A DNA stretch of 64,000 nucleotides, taken from the NCBI RefSeq assembly GCF_002549795.1, contig NZ_CP021435.1, positions 868,001 through 932,000 of the forward strand. Reading direction: 5' to 3'. How positions within the stretch are numbered: position 1 is the first letter of the stretch; every line of letters begins with the position of its first letter. A program made the position numbers and the translations under genes. Origin of the DNA: Halomonas beimenensis. Its GTDB lineage: Bacteria; Pseudomonadota; Gammaproteobacteria; Pseudomonadales; Halomonadaceae. Shown one piece after another: positions 37,155-44,930 of this stretch. The notes under the pieces are model-generated. The model worked only from the letters and a program-made list of their open reading frames with translations. It was not told the DNA's origin and made no database searches.

Positions 37155-38105
37155 CTAGATCAGCCCGGCGGCGCGCAGACCGAACACTCCCAGGGTGACG
37201 GTGATGCTGGCCAGCAGGGTGCTCAGGGCGATGATGTTGGCGGCCAGGGTCGCGTTGCCGCCCATCGCCTTGACCATCACGAAGCTGGCGGCGGCGGTGG
37301 GGCTGGCGAAGAAGGCGAAGAGCACCCCCAGTTCGCGCCCGGTGTAGCCCACCAGGCAGGCCGCGGCCGTGGCCAGCGCCGGCAGGGTGACCATCTTCAT
37401 CAGGCTCGCGCCGAGCGCCAGGCGCCCCTCGGGGCCGGCCGCGGCGGACAGCGACAGGGTCGCGCCGATGCACAGCAGCGCCAAGGGCAGGGTCAGGGAG
37501 GCGAAGTATTCCCCCGAGGTCAGCAGCCAGCTCGGCAGGTCGAGACCCAGCGCCGCCACGGGCACCGCGGCCACCACCGCCAGGATCAGCGGGTTGGTCG
37601 CCACCTGGGCGGCCAGGCTCCGCCAGTCGGTGGCCGCGTCCGGCTGGTAGCGGGACAGGGCCAGCACCGAGAGGGCATTGTAGGTGAGGATCACGACCCC
37701 CAGCAGCAGACCGCCCGCCGACAGGCCCGCCTCCCCGTAGAGGCCGGCGGCCAGGGCCAGCCCCACGACCCCGCAGTTGCCGCGGAAGGCGCCCTGGACA
37801 TAGATGCCCCGCTCGGCCCGGGGCACCCGCAGCCTGGCCCAGCCCCAACTGAGCAGGAAGGTGACCAGGGTGGCCAGGGCGAAGAACCCCAGCCAGCCGA
37901 CGTTCAGGGTGGCCTCGAGGTCGGCCTGGACGATGCTGAGGAAGATCAGCGTCGGCAGGGTTCCCCGAAACACCAGCATCGAGGCGGTGGACACGAACCC
38001 CTGGTCGACCCAGCGTAGCCGTTTCAGTACCAGGCCGAGGAAGACCATGGCGAAGATCGGCAGGGTGACGTTCAGGGTCTCGAGGAAGACGGCGGCGAGG
38101 CTCAT
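37155..38105 (-). CDS. AEC family (auxin efflux carrier-like) permease
   Basis: A 316-residue inner membrane transporter with ten predicted helices in two five-helix halves, typical of the AEC family; bacterial members move malate, malonate or other small acids. Conserved points are NVTLPIFAMVFLGLVLKR at the start, GAFRGNCGVVGLALA in the middle, and ATAAACLVGYTGRELGVLFAFFASPTAAASFVMVKAMGGN in the C-terminal half. The start at 38105 overlaps the stop of a 34-residue ORF by ATGA; longer in-frame starts read through that ORF's region and are not conserved-looking. Confidence 0.87.
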   Translation of the reverse strand: MSLAAVFLETLNVTLPIFAMVFLGLVLKRLRWVDQGFVSTASMLVFRGTLPTLIFLSIVQADLEATLNVGWLGFFALATLVTFLLSWGWARLRVPRAERGIYVQGAFRGNCGVVGLALAAGLYGEAGLSAGGLLLGVVILTYNALSVLALSRYQPDAATDWRSLAAQVATNPLILAVVAAVPVAALGLDLPSWLLTSGEYFASLTLPLALLCIGATLSLSAAAGPEGRLALGASLMKMVTLPALATAAACLVGYTGRELGVLFAFFASPTAAASFVMVKAMGGNATLAANIIALSTLLASITVTLGVFGLRAAGLI

Positions 38106-38206
38106 CCCCGGGCCAGCCACAGGCCGACGACGACGGCGGCGAAGACGGTGAGGAAGAAGACCCGGTTGCGGGTCCGGGTGTCTCGGGGCGGCTTGTCGGA
38201 TTTCAC
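38102..38206 (-). CDS. 34-residue single-pass membrane peptide, coupled to AEC permease
   Basis: A small ORF starting at GTG (38206), with GGAG 6 nt ahead, encodes 34 residues: a basic head (MKSDKPPRDTRTRNR) and one transmembrane helix (VFFLTVFAAVVVGLWLARG). Its TGA overlaps the ATG of the permease as ATGA, strong evidence that it is translated. It is below normal annotation limits and I recognise no family. It may be an accessory peptide of the permease. Confidence 0.65.
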   Translation of the reverse strand: MKSDKPPRDTRTRNRVFFLTVFAAVVVGLWLARG

Positions 38207-38313
38207 GCAGGGCTCCGTTGATCAGGTGGCCGAAAGGCGACTTGGCGCCCCATGGTATTCCCGTTAGCCTGCTATCGCCACTCGCGGCCGCAGGCCCCCA
38301 ACCGGAAGATGTC

Positions 38314-39129
38314 ATGCGCCCAACCGCCAACTCCCGCCCCATTCCGCTCGTCTTCGCCCATGCCAACGGCTTCCCGGGCCTCAGCTATCGCGGCTTCCTG
38401 GCGCCGCTGGCCGAGCGCTTCGATGTCCATCCCCTGGACCGGCTCGGCCACCACCCGGACTTCCCCGTGGGGCACAACTGGCTGGCCCTGCGCGACGAGC
38501 TGTTGAGCCACCTGGCCGACTATCGAGAACCCGTGGTGGGCGTCGGGCACTCCATGGGCGGGGTGCTGATGGCCATGGCCGCGGAGCAGGCGCCGGAGCG
38601 CTTCCGTTGCGTGGTGATGCTCGACCCACCCCTGATGCTGGGCCTGGATGCCCTGGCCATGAAGGCGATCAAGCGCCTGGGGCTGGTGGATCGCTTCACG
38701 CCGGCGGGCAGGACCCTGGGGCGCCGCACCACCTGGTCGAACGCCCGGGCCATGCGCGACTACCTGCGCCGGCGGGGACTCTTCCGCCGCTTCACCGACC
38801 AGGCGCTGACCGATTACGTGGAGGGCGGCACCCGCACGCTCGACGACGGGCGGGTGGTCCTGCTCTACGATCCCGACATCGAGGTGGCGATCTTCCGTCA
38901 CCTGCCCGACCACCTGGACGACCTGCCCGAGCGCCTCCAGGTGCCGGTGGGGGTGCTGGCCGGTCAGGAGTCGGACCTGCTGATCCCGCGCCGCCGCCGC
39001 CGCCTGCGTCGTCGCGGCGTGCGCGTCGGCGAGGTGCCGGGCGGTCACATGTTCCCCATGGAGCATCCCGAGGCGGCCCGTCGCGCCCTGCTGGAGATGA
39101 TCGACACCCTGACGGGAGGCCGGTCATGA
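38314..39129 (+). CDS. Alpha/beta hydrolase (first of operon)
   Basis: A 271-residue alpha/beta-hydrolase fold protein. The oxyanion motif HANGFPG lies at residues 16-22, the nucleophile elbow GHSMGG near 79-84, an acid in GQESD, and the His in GGHMFPMEHPE. A cluster of Arg residues (IPRRRRRLRRRGVRVGE) before the last strand is unusual and may bind an acidic partner or membrane surface. Substrate unknown. It overlaps the next hydrolase gene by ATGA. A -10-like element is not obvious in the 107 nt before it. Confidence 0.83.
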   Translation: MRPTANSRPIPLVFAHANGFPGLSYRGFLAPLAERFDVHPLDRLGHHPDFPVGHNWLALRDELLSHLADYREPVVGVGHSMGGVLMAMAAEQAPERFRCVVMLDPPLMLGLDALAMKAIKRLGLVDRFTPAGRTLGRRTTWSNARAMRDYLRRRGLFRRFTDQALTDYVEGGTRTLDDGRVVLLYDPDIEVAIFRHLPDHLDDLPERLQVPVGVLAGQESDLLIPRRRRRLRRRGVRVGEVPGGHMFPMEHPEAARRALLEMIDTLTGGRS

Positions 39130-39995
39130 CGCCTCGCGCCCTGACCCTGGCCGGAGGGCGACTGGCGGCCCTCGCCTGGGGCGAACCGGGGGCTCCCGCC
39201 TGGCTGGCCCTGCACGGCTGGCTGGACAACGCCGCCAGCTTCTCCCGCCTGGCACCGCGTCTCGTCGCGGACCTGGGCATTCGCCTCGTGGCGCTGGACT
39301 TCGCCGGCCACGGCCATTCCCGCCACCTGCCGGGGGAGGGCGATTACGCCATCTGGGACTACTGCCACGATGTGCTCGACGCCCTGGACGACCTGGATCT
39401 GGAGCGGGCGCCGCTGCTGGGCCATTCCATGGGCGCCGGGGTCGCCTGCCTGGTCGCCGCCGCCTTCCCTGAGCGCGTGGCGAGGCTGACGCTCATCGAC
39501 GGGCTGGGCGTGCTGACCACCGAGGCGGGGCAGGCGGCGGCGCAGTTGCGCAAGGGGTTGCGGGCCCATCGCCGGCCGCCATCCCGGCCGCCGCGCTATC
39601 CTGATAGGGAGACCGCGGTGGCGGCACGGGTGGCCGGCGGGGCCACGCCCATCGACCCGGCGACGGCTCGGCCGATGGTGGAGCGCAACCTGATCGACGA
39701 CGACGGCCATGTCCGGCTGCGCACCGATCCCAGCCTGCTCCGACCCTCGCCGGTGCGGTTCTCGCCCGAGCAGGCCCGGGGCCTGCTGGGCGCGATCCGA
39801 TGTCCGGTGCTGTGCCTGGAGGCCGAGGCGGGGATCCTCGCCGGACGGGCGGCCGCCCAGGATGCTGGTCGGGCGATCGGGGACATGCGGCGTCGGGTGC
39901 TGCCGGGCGGCCATCACCTGCACTTGGAGCCGGATCGGGCCGACCGGGTGGCCGAGGCGATTTGCGAGGAACACGAACGAGGGGGGGCGGCATGA
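39126..39995 (+). CDS. Alpha/beta hydrolase (second of operon)
   Basis: A 289-residue alpha/beta hydrolase, paralogous in fold to its neighbour but of the serine-hydrolase/MEST-like branch: LHGWLDNAASFSRLAP is the oxyanion segment, GHSMGAG the nucleophile elbow, and GGHHLHLE the C-terminal His. It resembles hydrolases annotated as lipases or thioesterases; no substrate can be read. Both its start and its stop are ATGA overlaps (with the first hydrolase and the patatin gene), so the three proteins are made together. Confidence 0.85.
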   Translation: MTPRALTLAGGRLAALAWGEPGAPAWLALHGWLDNAASFSRLAPRLVADLGIRLVALDFAGHGHSRHLPGEGDYAIWDYCHDVLDALDDLDLERAPLLGHSMGAGVACLVAAAFPERVARLTLIDGLGVLTTEAGQAAAQLRKGLRAHRRPPSRPPRYPDRETAVAARVAGGATPIDPATARPMVERNLIDDDGHVRLRTDPSLLRPSPVRFSPEQARGLLGAIRCPVLCLEAEAGILAGRAAAQDAGRAIGDMRRRVLPGGHHLHLEPDRADRVAEAICEEHERGGAA

Positions 39996-41065
39996 GGCGG
40001 TGGCACCGAGGTGGGCCGGAGGGCAAGCGGGTGTCCCTGGTGCTGGGCAGTGGCGGCGCGCGGGGCTATGCCCACATCGGCGTGATCGAGGAGCTCGAGG
40101 CTCGCGGCTACGAGATCGTCGCGTTATCGGGGTGCTCCATGGGGGGGCTGGTGGCGGGCGTGCATGCGGCGGGTCAGCTCGATCGCTATCGGGACTGGGT
40201 GTGCCGTCTCGACTATTTCGATGTGCTGCGCCTGGTGGACGTCACCTGGAGCCCCATGGGCGCCATGCGTGCCAACAAGGTCATGAGCAAGCTCGACGAA
40301 CTGGTCGGCGACATCCGGCTGGAGGACCTGCCGATCCCCGTGACCACGGTCGCCACCGACCTGACCCGCCAGCGCGAGGTATGGTTCCAGCATGGTCCCC
40401 TGCTCGATGCCATCCGTGCCTCCATCGCCGTCCCCGGGGTGATCACGCCGGTCCACCGGGGCGACCAGGTGCTGGTGGACGGCGGGCTGCTCAATCCGTT
40501 GCCGATCATGCCCACCGTCTCCTCGCATGCCGATATCGTCATGGCGGTCAACGTGACCGCCCAGAGCTCGCAGCCGGTATCCCTGGAGTCCCTGCTGCCT
40601 CCGGAAGAGGCCGCCGAGGAGCAGGCTCGGGAGCAGGCCCGGGAGCAGGGCGGTGGCGTGGATTTCGGGGGCTGGATGGAAGGCGTGAGAGGGGCGACCC
40701 GGCGCCTGCTCGACGGCCTCGGTACCGGAGGCGGCGCCGAGGGCGAGGAGGACGACGGGGTCGCGCGAGGGCGGCGCGCCTGGGGGCGGCTGGACATGAT
40801 CCTGGCCTCGTTCGACATCACCCAGGCGGCGCTCGCCAAGTACAAGATCGCCGGCTATCCGCCCGACGTGCTCATCGAGGTCCCCAAGACGGTCTGCGGC
40901 GCCTACGAGTTCCATCGTGCCGAGGCGCTGATCGCCTTGGGCCGGCACCTGGCACGCGAGGCGCTGGAGCGGCGAGAGCGGGGCAACGGACAGGTCGTCG
41001 AGGCGCCGGCGCTGGTGTCGCAGGGGCCGGACCCCGATGCCGACGACGCGGACGCCGAGCCGTGA
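39992..41065 (+). CDS. Patatin-like phospholipase (RssA/YlbK type)
   Basis: A 357-residue patatin-family esterase. The oxyanion strand VLGSGGARGYAHIGVIEEL is followed by the nucleophile GCSMGG with Ser49, and the dyad Asp163 lies in the DGG motif of QVLVDGGLLNPLP. Insertions after residue 205 (PPEEAAEEQAREQAREQGGG) form an acidic repeat. It should hydrolyse membrane phospholipids or other acyl esters from the cytoplasmic side. It is the last gene of the hydrolase operon and ends 3 nt before the convergent smr gene. Confidence 0.9.
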   Translation: MRRWHRGGPEGKRVSLVLGSGGARGYAHIGVIEELEARGYEIVALSGCSMGGLVAGVHAAGQLDRYRDWVCRLDYFDVLRLVDVTWSPMGAMRANKVMSKLDELVGDIRLEDLPIPVTTVATDLTRQREVWFQHGPLLDAIRASIAVPGVITPVHRGDQVLVDGGLLNPLPIMPTVSSHADIVMAVNVTAQSSQPVSLESLLPPEEAAEEQAREQAREQGGGVDFGGWMEGVRGATRRLLDGLGTGGGAEGEEDDGVARGRRAWGRLDMILASFDITQAALAKYKIAGYPPDVLIEVPKTVCGAYEFHRAEALIALGRHLAREALERRERGNGQVVEAPALVSQGPDPDADDADAEP

Positions 41066-41068
41066 GGG

Positions 41069-41644
41069 TCAGGGCGCGTCGCGGTGGCGGCGCAGCAGGA
41101 TGTAGACCGCTCCGGTGCCGCCGTCGACCTCGGTGGCCGAGCAGAAGGCCAGCACGCTGGGCCACTCCCTGAGCCAGGCGTTGACGTGGCTCTTGATCAC
41201 CGGGTAGTCGGCGTTGCCACCCCAGGCCTTGCCGTGCACCACCAGCACGCATCGGGCCCGGTCGCCCAGGGCGTCGGTGAGGAAAGTCTCGAGCTCGACC
41301 CGGGCCTCCTCCAGGGTGTAGCCATGCAGGTCCAGGCCCGCCTCCCAGCCGATCTGTCCCCGCTTGAGCTGGCTGCGGGTGCGATAGGGCAGATCGGGGA
41401 GGGCGAAGTCCAGATATTCCGAGGGACGCACCGCCTCCACCCGCCCGTCGGAGGTGCGACCGGCGTCGGGGCCCTCGGCCGCGGCGGTGGCCGCCGCGCG
41501 TCGGGCCCGGGCGGCGTCGTCGGCTCGGCGCGGCCTCCCCGGATCGGCCCGGTTGCTGTGCAGCGGGCGCACGCCGGCCTCGTTCAGGGCCTGGCGGAAG
41601 GCGCTGATCTCCTCGGTGTCGGGGCGGTGGCGGCGTCGACTCAT
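41069..41644 (-). CDS. smrB: Smr-domain ribosome rescue nuclease (SmrB-like)
   Basis: A 191-residue protein with a C-terminal Smr domain: [20 protein letters not shown] (DLHG motif), [11 protein letters not shown] and [17 protein letters not shown], ending [12 protein letters not shown]. SmrB cleaves mRNA at collided ribosomes in E. coli. The divergent pairing with prmB followed by aroC reproduces the E. coli neighbourhood, which supports SmrB rather than another Smr protein. The second motif reads HGKAWGG instead of the usual HGxGxG-type loop, a variation worth noting. The N-terminal 70 residues are basic and low complexity. Start at 41644 precedes a divergent promoter region. Confidence 0.87.
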   Translation of the reverse strand: MSRRRHRPDTEEISAFRQALNEAGVRPLHSNRADPGRPRRADDAARARRAAATAAAEGPDAGRTSDGRVEAVRPSEYLDFALPDLPYRTRSQLKRGQIGWEAGLDLHGYTLEEARVELETFLTDALGDRARCVLVVHGKAWGGNADYPVIKSHVNAWLREWPSVLAFCSATEVDGGTGAVYILLRRHRDAP

Positions 41645-41717
41645 GACGGTCCCTGGTGGATCGGCGTGGGAAGGCCAGTATACCGGCCCTGGCGTGGCTG
41701 TGAACCGCGCCCGGGGG

Positions 41718-41723
41718 TACAAT
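41718..41723 (+). promoter_or_regulatory. -10 element of prmB-aroC
   Basis: TACAAT preceded by GG, with a poor -35 (TGGCTG, 41695-41700) at 17 nt. The same (G)TACAAT hexamer occurs before pepN and gpsA in this window. Confidence 0.45.
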
Positions 41724-41765
41724 CGAGGGCTGCCGATCCCCAACCCTCCAACCACAGGATGTCTC

Positions 41766-42722
41766 GTGGCCGCACCACCCGCTTCCGCATCTGCTTCCAC
41801 CCTCGCCCTGGACGATGAGGCCCTCGTCGAGGGACTGATCACCCTTCGGGACTGCCTGCGCTGGACCGCCAGCGAATTCCACCTGGCCGGCCTGCACTAT
41901 GGCCACGGCACCGACTCGGCCTGGGACGAGGCCGTGGCCCTGACCCTGGGCGCCCTGCACCTGCCCTGGGACGTGGATCCTGGGGTCCAGGAGGCGCGGC
42001 TACTGCCCATGGAGCGAGCCCGGATCATCGGCCTGGTCCGCGAGCGGATCACCAGTCGCCGTCCGCTGCCCTACCTCCTCGGGGAGGCCTTCTTCGCCGG
42101 TGTGCCGTTCAGCGTGGACGAGCGGGTGCTTATCCCCCGCTCTCCCATCGCCGAGCTGATCGAGCACGGCTTCGGCGCCTGGTTCCCCGAGGAGCCCCCG
42201 GCGCGGGTGCTCGACCTCTGTACCGGCTCCGGCTGCATCGGTATCGCCACGGCCCTGCACCTGCCCACCTGCGAGGTCGACCTGGCCGATCTGAGTCCCG
42301 AGGCCCTGGAGGTGGCGCGGATCAACATCACCCGTCACGACGTCGGCGACCGGGTGCGGGCCGTCGCCTCGGACCTCTTCGATGGCCTGGGGGGGCGGCG
42401 CTTCGATCTGATCGTCTCCAACCCGCCCTACGTGGACGCCCGGGACCTGGCCACCATGCCGGCCGAGTACCGTCATGAGCCGGGGCTGGCGCTCGGGGCC
42501 GGACGCGACGGTCTGGACATCGTGCGCCGGATCCTGCGCGAGGCCCGGGACCACCTCACCGACGACGGCGTGCTGATCGTCGAGGTCGGCAACTCCGACC
42601 GCCACCTGGAGGCCGCCTTCCCCGAGGTGCCCTTCCTGTGGCTGGAATTCGAGCGCGGCGGCCAGGGCGTCTTCGTCCTGACCGCCGCGGAACTCGACGC
42701 CCATGCGGCGTCCTTCCGTTGA
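41766..42722 (+). CDS. prmB: 50S ribosomal protein L3 N5-glutamine methyltransferase
   Basis: A 318-residue class I SAM methyltransferase of the HemK/PrmB group. It begins with a helical domain ([34 protein letters not shown]) matching PrmB, then [13 protein letters not shown], the SAM loop [19 protein letters not shown], and the substrate motif [11 protein letters not shown]. It modifies a glutamine in L3. No ATG fits; I chose GTG at 41766, which has CAGGA at a good distance, because family alignment begins soon after. Divergent from smrB and 19 nt from aroC. Confidence 0.92.
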   Translation: MAAPPASASASTLALDDEALVEGLITLRDCLRWTASEFHLAGLHYGHGTDSAWDEAVALTLGALHLPWDVDPGVQEARLLPMERARIIGLVRERITSRRPLPYLLGEAFFAGVPFSVDERVLIPRSPIAELIEHGFGAWFPEEPPARVLDLCTGSGCIGIATALHLPTCEVDLADLSPEALEVARINITRHDVGDRVRAVASDLFDGLGGRRFDLIVSNPPYVDARDLATMPAEYRHEPGLALGAGRDGLDIVRRILREARDHLTDDGVLIVEVGNSDRHLEAAFPEVPFLWLEFERGGQGVFVLTAAELDAHAASFR

Positions 42723-42741
42723 GCAGGCAAGAGGAGCGCCC

Positions 42742-43827
42742 ATGTCAGGCAACACCTTCGGCAAGTCGTTCACCGTCACCACCTTCGGCGAAAGTCACGG
42801 CCCGGCCCTGGGCGCCATCGTCGACGGCTGTCCGCCGGGGCTGCCGCTCAGCGAGGCGGACCTGCAGCGAGACCTGGACCGTCGTCGTCCGGGCTCGTCC
42901 CGTCACACGACCCAGCGCCAGGAGCCCGATCGGGTGCGCATCCTGTCCGGTGTCTTCGAGGGGGTGACCACCGGCACGGCCATCGGATTGCTCATCGAGA
43001 ACACCGATCAGCGCTCCAAGGACTACTCGAAGATCAAGGATCGCTTCCGTCCCGCCCATGCCGACTACACCTACCTGCACAAGTACGGCATCCGTGACTA
43101 CCGCGGGGGCGGGCGCTCCAGCGCCCGGGAAACCGCGATGCGGGTGGCGGCCGGCGCCATCGCCAAGAAGTATCTGGCGAGTCAGGGGATCACCATTCGT
43201 GGCTACATGAGCCAGCTCGGCCCCATCGCCATCGAGTTCAAGCAATGGGAGGCGGTGGAGGCCAATCCCTTCTTCTGCCCCGATCCCGACCGCTTGCCCG
43301 AGCTCGAGGCCTTCATGGATCAGCTGCGCCGCGACCAGGACTCGGTGGGGGCCAAGGTCTCGGTGGTGGCCGAAGGCGTCCCGCCGGGCCTCGGCGAGCC
43401 CGTGTTCGACCGCCTGGACGCCGAGCTGGCGCATGGCCTGATGAGCATCAACGCGGTCAAGGGCGTGGAGATCGGCGACGGCTTCGCCTCGGTGGCGCAG
43501 CGCGGCAGCGAGCACCGCGACGAGATGACCCCGGAGGGGTTCCTCTCCAACCATGCCGGCGGGGTGCTAGGGGGTATCTCCAGCGGTCAGACCATCGTCG
43601 CCCACCTGGCCCTCAAGCCCACCTCCAGCATCACCACCCCCGGGCGCTCCATCGATCTCGAGGGCAACCCGGTGGAGGTGGTCACCAAGGGGCGCCACGA
43701 CCCTTGCGTGGGCATCCGCGCGACCCCCATCGCCGAGGCGATGATGGCGCTGACGCTCATGGATCACCTGCTGCGCCATCGCGGCCAGAACCAGGATGTC
43801 ACCGTGACCACGCCTCGGCTGCCCTGA
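42742..43827 (+). CDS. aroC: Chorismate synthase
   Basis: A 361-residue chorismate synthase, the last common step of aromatic amino acid synthesis (5-enolpyruvylshikimate 3-phosphate to chorismate; needs reduced FMN). Signatures [18 protein letters not shown], the Arg-rich [29 protein letters not shown], and [11 protein letters not shown] are all intact. The start follows CAAGAGGAGCGCC. It is cotranscribed with prmB, as in other gammaproteobacteria. Its product feeds TrpE/TrpG at the other end of the window. Confidence 0.98.
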   Translation: MSGNTFGKSFTVTTFGESHGPALGAIVDGCPPGLPLSEADLQRDLDRRRPGSSRHTTQRQEPDRVRILSGVFEGVTTGTAIGLLIENTDQRSKDYSKIKDRFRPAHADYTYLHKYGIRDYRGGGRSSARETAMRVAAGAIAKKYLASQGITIRGYMSQLGPIAIEFKQWEAVEANPFFCPDPDRLPELEAFMDQLRRDQDSVGAKVSVVAEGVPPGLGEPVFDRLDAELAHGLMSINAVKGVEIGDGFASVAQRGSEHRDEMTPEGFLSNHAGGVLGGISSGQTIVAHLALKPTSSITTPGRSIDLEGNPVEVVTKGRHDPCVGIRATPIAEAMMALTLMDHLLRHRGQNQDVTVTTPRLP

Positions 43828-43888
43828 GCGCACCGACTGCTACACTGGTAACGGCATTCGCTCATTCATCTTCGACAAGGCGGTCACC

Positions 43889-44272
43889 ATGAAGATCAAC
43901 GTCGAGTTCGACCTGACCCCCGAGGAATTTCGTCGCGCCCTGGGGCTGCCCGACGTGGAAGCCTTCCAGCAGGAGTTGCTGGGACGCATCCAGAAGCAGA
44001 TGGAATCCGGCGTCGAGGGCTACGACCCCATGAGCCTGATGCAGCCATTCCTCCAGCAGCCCATGCTGCAGCAGGGGTTGTCCCAGGGGCTGGCGAGCTT
44101 CGGCAACTACCAGCAGATGATGCTCGACATGCTCAGTCGTGCCGCCTCCGGCGCGAAGTCGGGTGACGGCGGCAACCCGGGCTCGAGCGAGGGTGCCGGG
44201 GGCAGCGAGAAGTCGGGGACCGAGAGGGCGTCCTCGGCCAGCGCCCGCTCCCGACGCCAGCGGGAGGGGTAA
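43889..44272 (+). CDS. DUF6489-like protein at the head of the PHA cluster
   Basis: A 127-residue protein. The start MKINVEFDLTPEEFRRALGLPDVEAFQQELLGRIQKQM resembles the DUF6489 family opening (a short strand then T-P-E-E-x-R-x-x-L-G-L-P-D), followed by a Gln/Met/Leu-rich helix and a disordered Gly/Ser/Glu tail ending in basic residues. Function unknown. It lies upstream of phaP and phaC in the same direction but is separated from phaP by a promoter region. Granule association is a guess based on position. Confidence 0.7.
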   Translation: MKINVEFDLTPEEFRRALGLPDVEAFQQELLGRIQKQMESGVEGYDPMSLMQPFLQQPMLQQGLSQGLASFGNYQQMMLDMLSRAASGAKSGDGGNPGSSEGAGGSEKSGTERASSASARSRRQREG

Positions 44273-44314
44273 CCCCGGCCAGTACGACCTTGGTCGCCTG
44301 TCCGTGTCACCGTA

Positions 44315-44360
44315 TTGCAACGAAGGCCGTGCCAGACTAGTCTTTGTGCAGTGCAGCACA
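44315..44360 (+). promoter_or_regulatory. phaP promoter with TGC-rich operator over the start site
   Basis: TTGCAA (44315-44320), 17-nt spacer and TAGTCT (44338-44343) form a promoter. TGTGC-AGTGCA-GCACA (44345-44360) is an inverted repeat covering the predicted start site. PhaR repressors bind TGC-rich inverted repeats at phasin promoters in other bacteria and release on PHA binding; a phaR gene is not in the window, so the link is inference. Confidence 0.45.
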
Positions 44361-44394
44361 GCTTTCGTCCGCTTTCCCATCGGGAGGAGTGACC

Positions 44395-44844
44395 ATGCAG
44401 GACAAGATGTTCGATGCCTTCAACGACCAGACCCGCCAGTTCTTCGAGCCCATGCGCAAGCTCAATTCCCTGATGCTCCAGAACCTCGAGCGCATGACCG
44501 AGTATCAGATGGAGTCCCTGAAGCGTTACAGCCAGATGGGGACCGAGCGGCTGCGCGATGCCACCGAGATCCAGGACGCCGAAGACCTGCGGGACTTCGG
44601 CACTCGCCAGGCCGAGATGATGAACGAGCTGTCCCGGCAGATGCTGGAAGATGCCCGGGCGCTGGGCGAGATGAGCCTGGAGTTCAAGGCCGAGCTCGAG
44701 AAGCTGTATGCCGAGTCCGGCCAGGCGCCGGCCGAAGGGGCCGGCCAGTCGGCGCCCGGCGCCGAGCCCGACAAGGCGGCGTCCGAGACCAAGCCGGCCG
44801 CACCGGCCAAGGCCACTAGCCAGTCGACGCGCAAGCGTAGCTGA
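44395..44844 (+). CDS. phaP: Phasin family protein (PHA granule-associated)
   Basis: A 149-residue phasin. Residues 1-110 form one long amphipathic helical domain (MFDAFNDQTRQFFEPMRKLNSLMLQNLERMTEYQMESLKRY and following), typical of phasin_2, and the last 40 residues are Ala/Pro/Lys-rich like PHA-associated tails. It coats polyhydroxyalkanoate granules and controls their size. The start follows GGGAGGAGTGACC, a very strong ribosome-binding site in keeping with high expression. The synthase gene phaC follows after a large hairpin. Confidence 0.9.
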   Translation: MQDKMFDAFNDQTRQFFEPMRKLNSLMLQNLERMTEYQMESLKRYSQMGTERLRDATEIQDAEDLRDFGTRQAEMMNELSRQMLEDARALGEMSLEFKAELEKLYAESGQAPAEGAGQSAPGAEPDKAASETKPAAPAKATSQSTRKRS

Positions 44845-44859
44845 AGGTCGGAAGATCCT

Positions 44860-44900
44860 GCGGCCATTGCCGCCTCGCCGGGCGAGGCGGCAATGGCCGC
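44860..44900 (+). terminator. 41-nt near-perfect palindrome between phaP and phaC
   Basis: Positions 44860-44879 are fully complementary to 44881-44900 with a single unpaired central base; the stem includes ATTGCC/GGCAAT flanked by GC-rich arms. No T tract follows and phaC starts 30 nt later, so it is more likely an mRNA stabiliser or partial attenuator than a full terminator. Confidence 0.7.
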
Positions 44901-44930
44901 GCATGTATGGCAGCACGACAGGAGGGGTCA

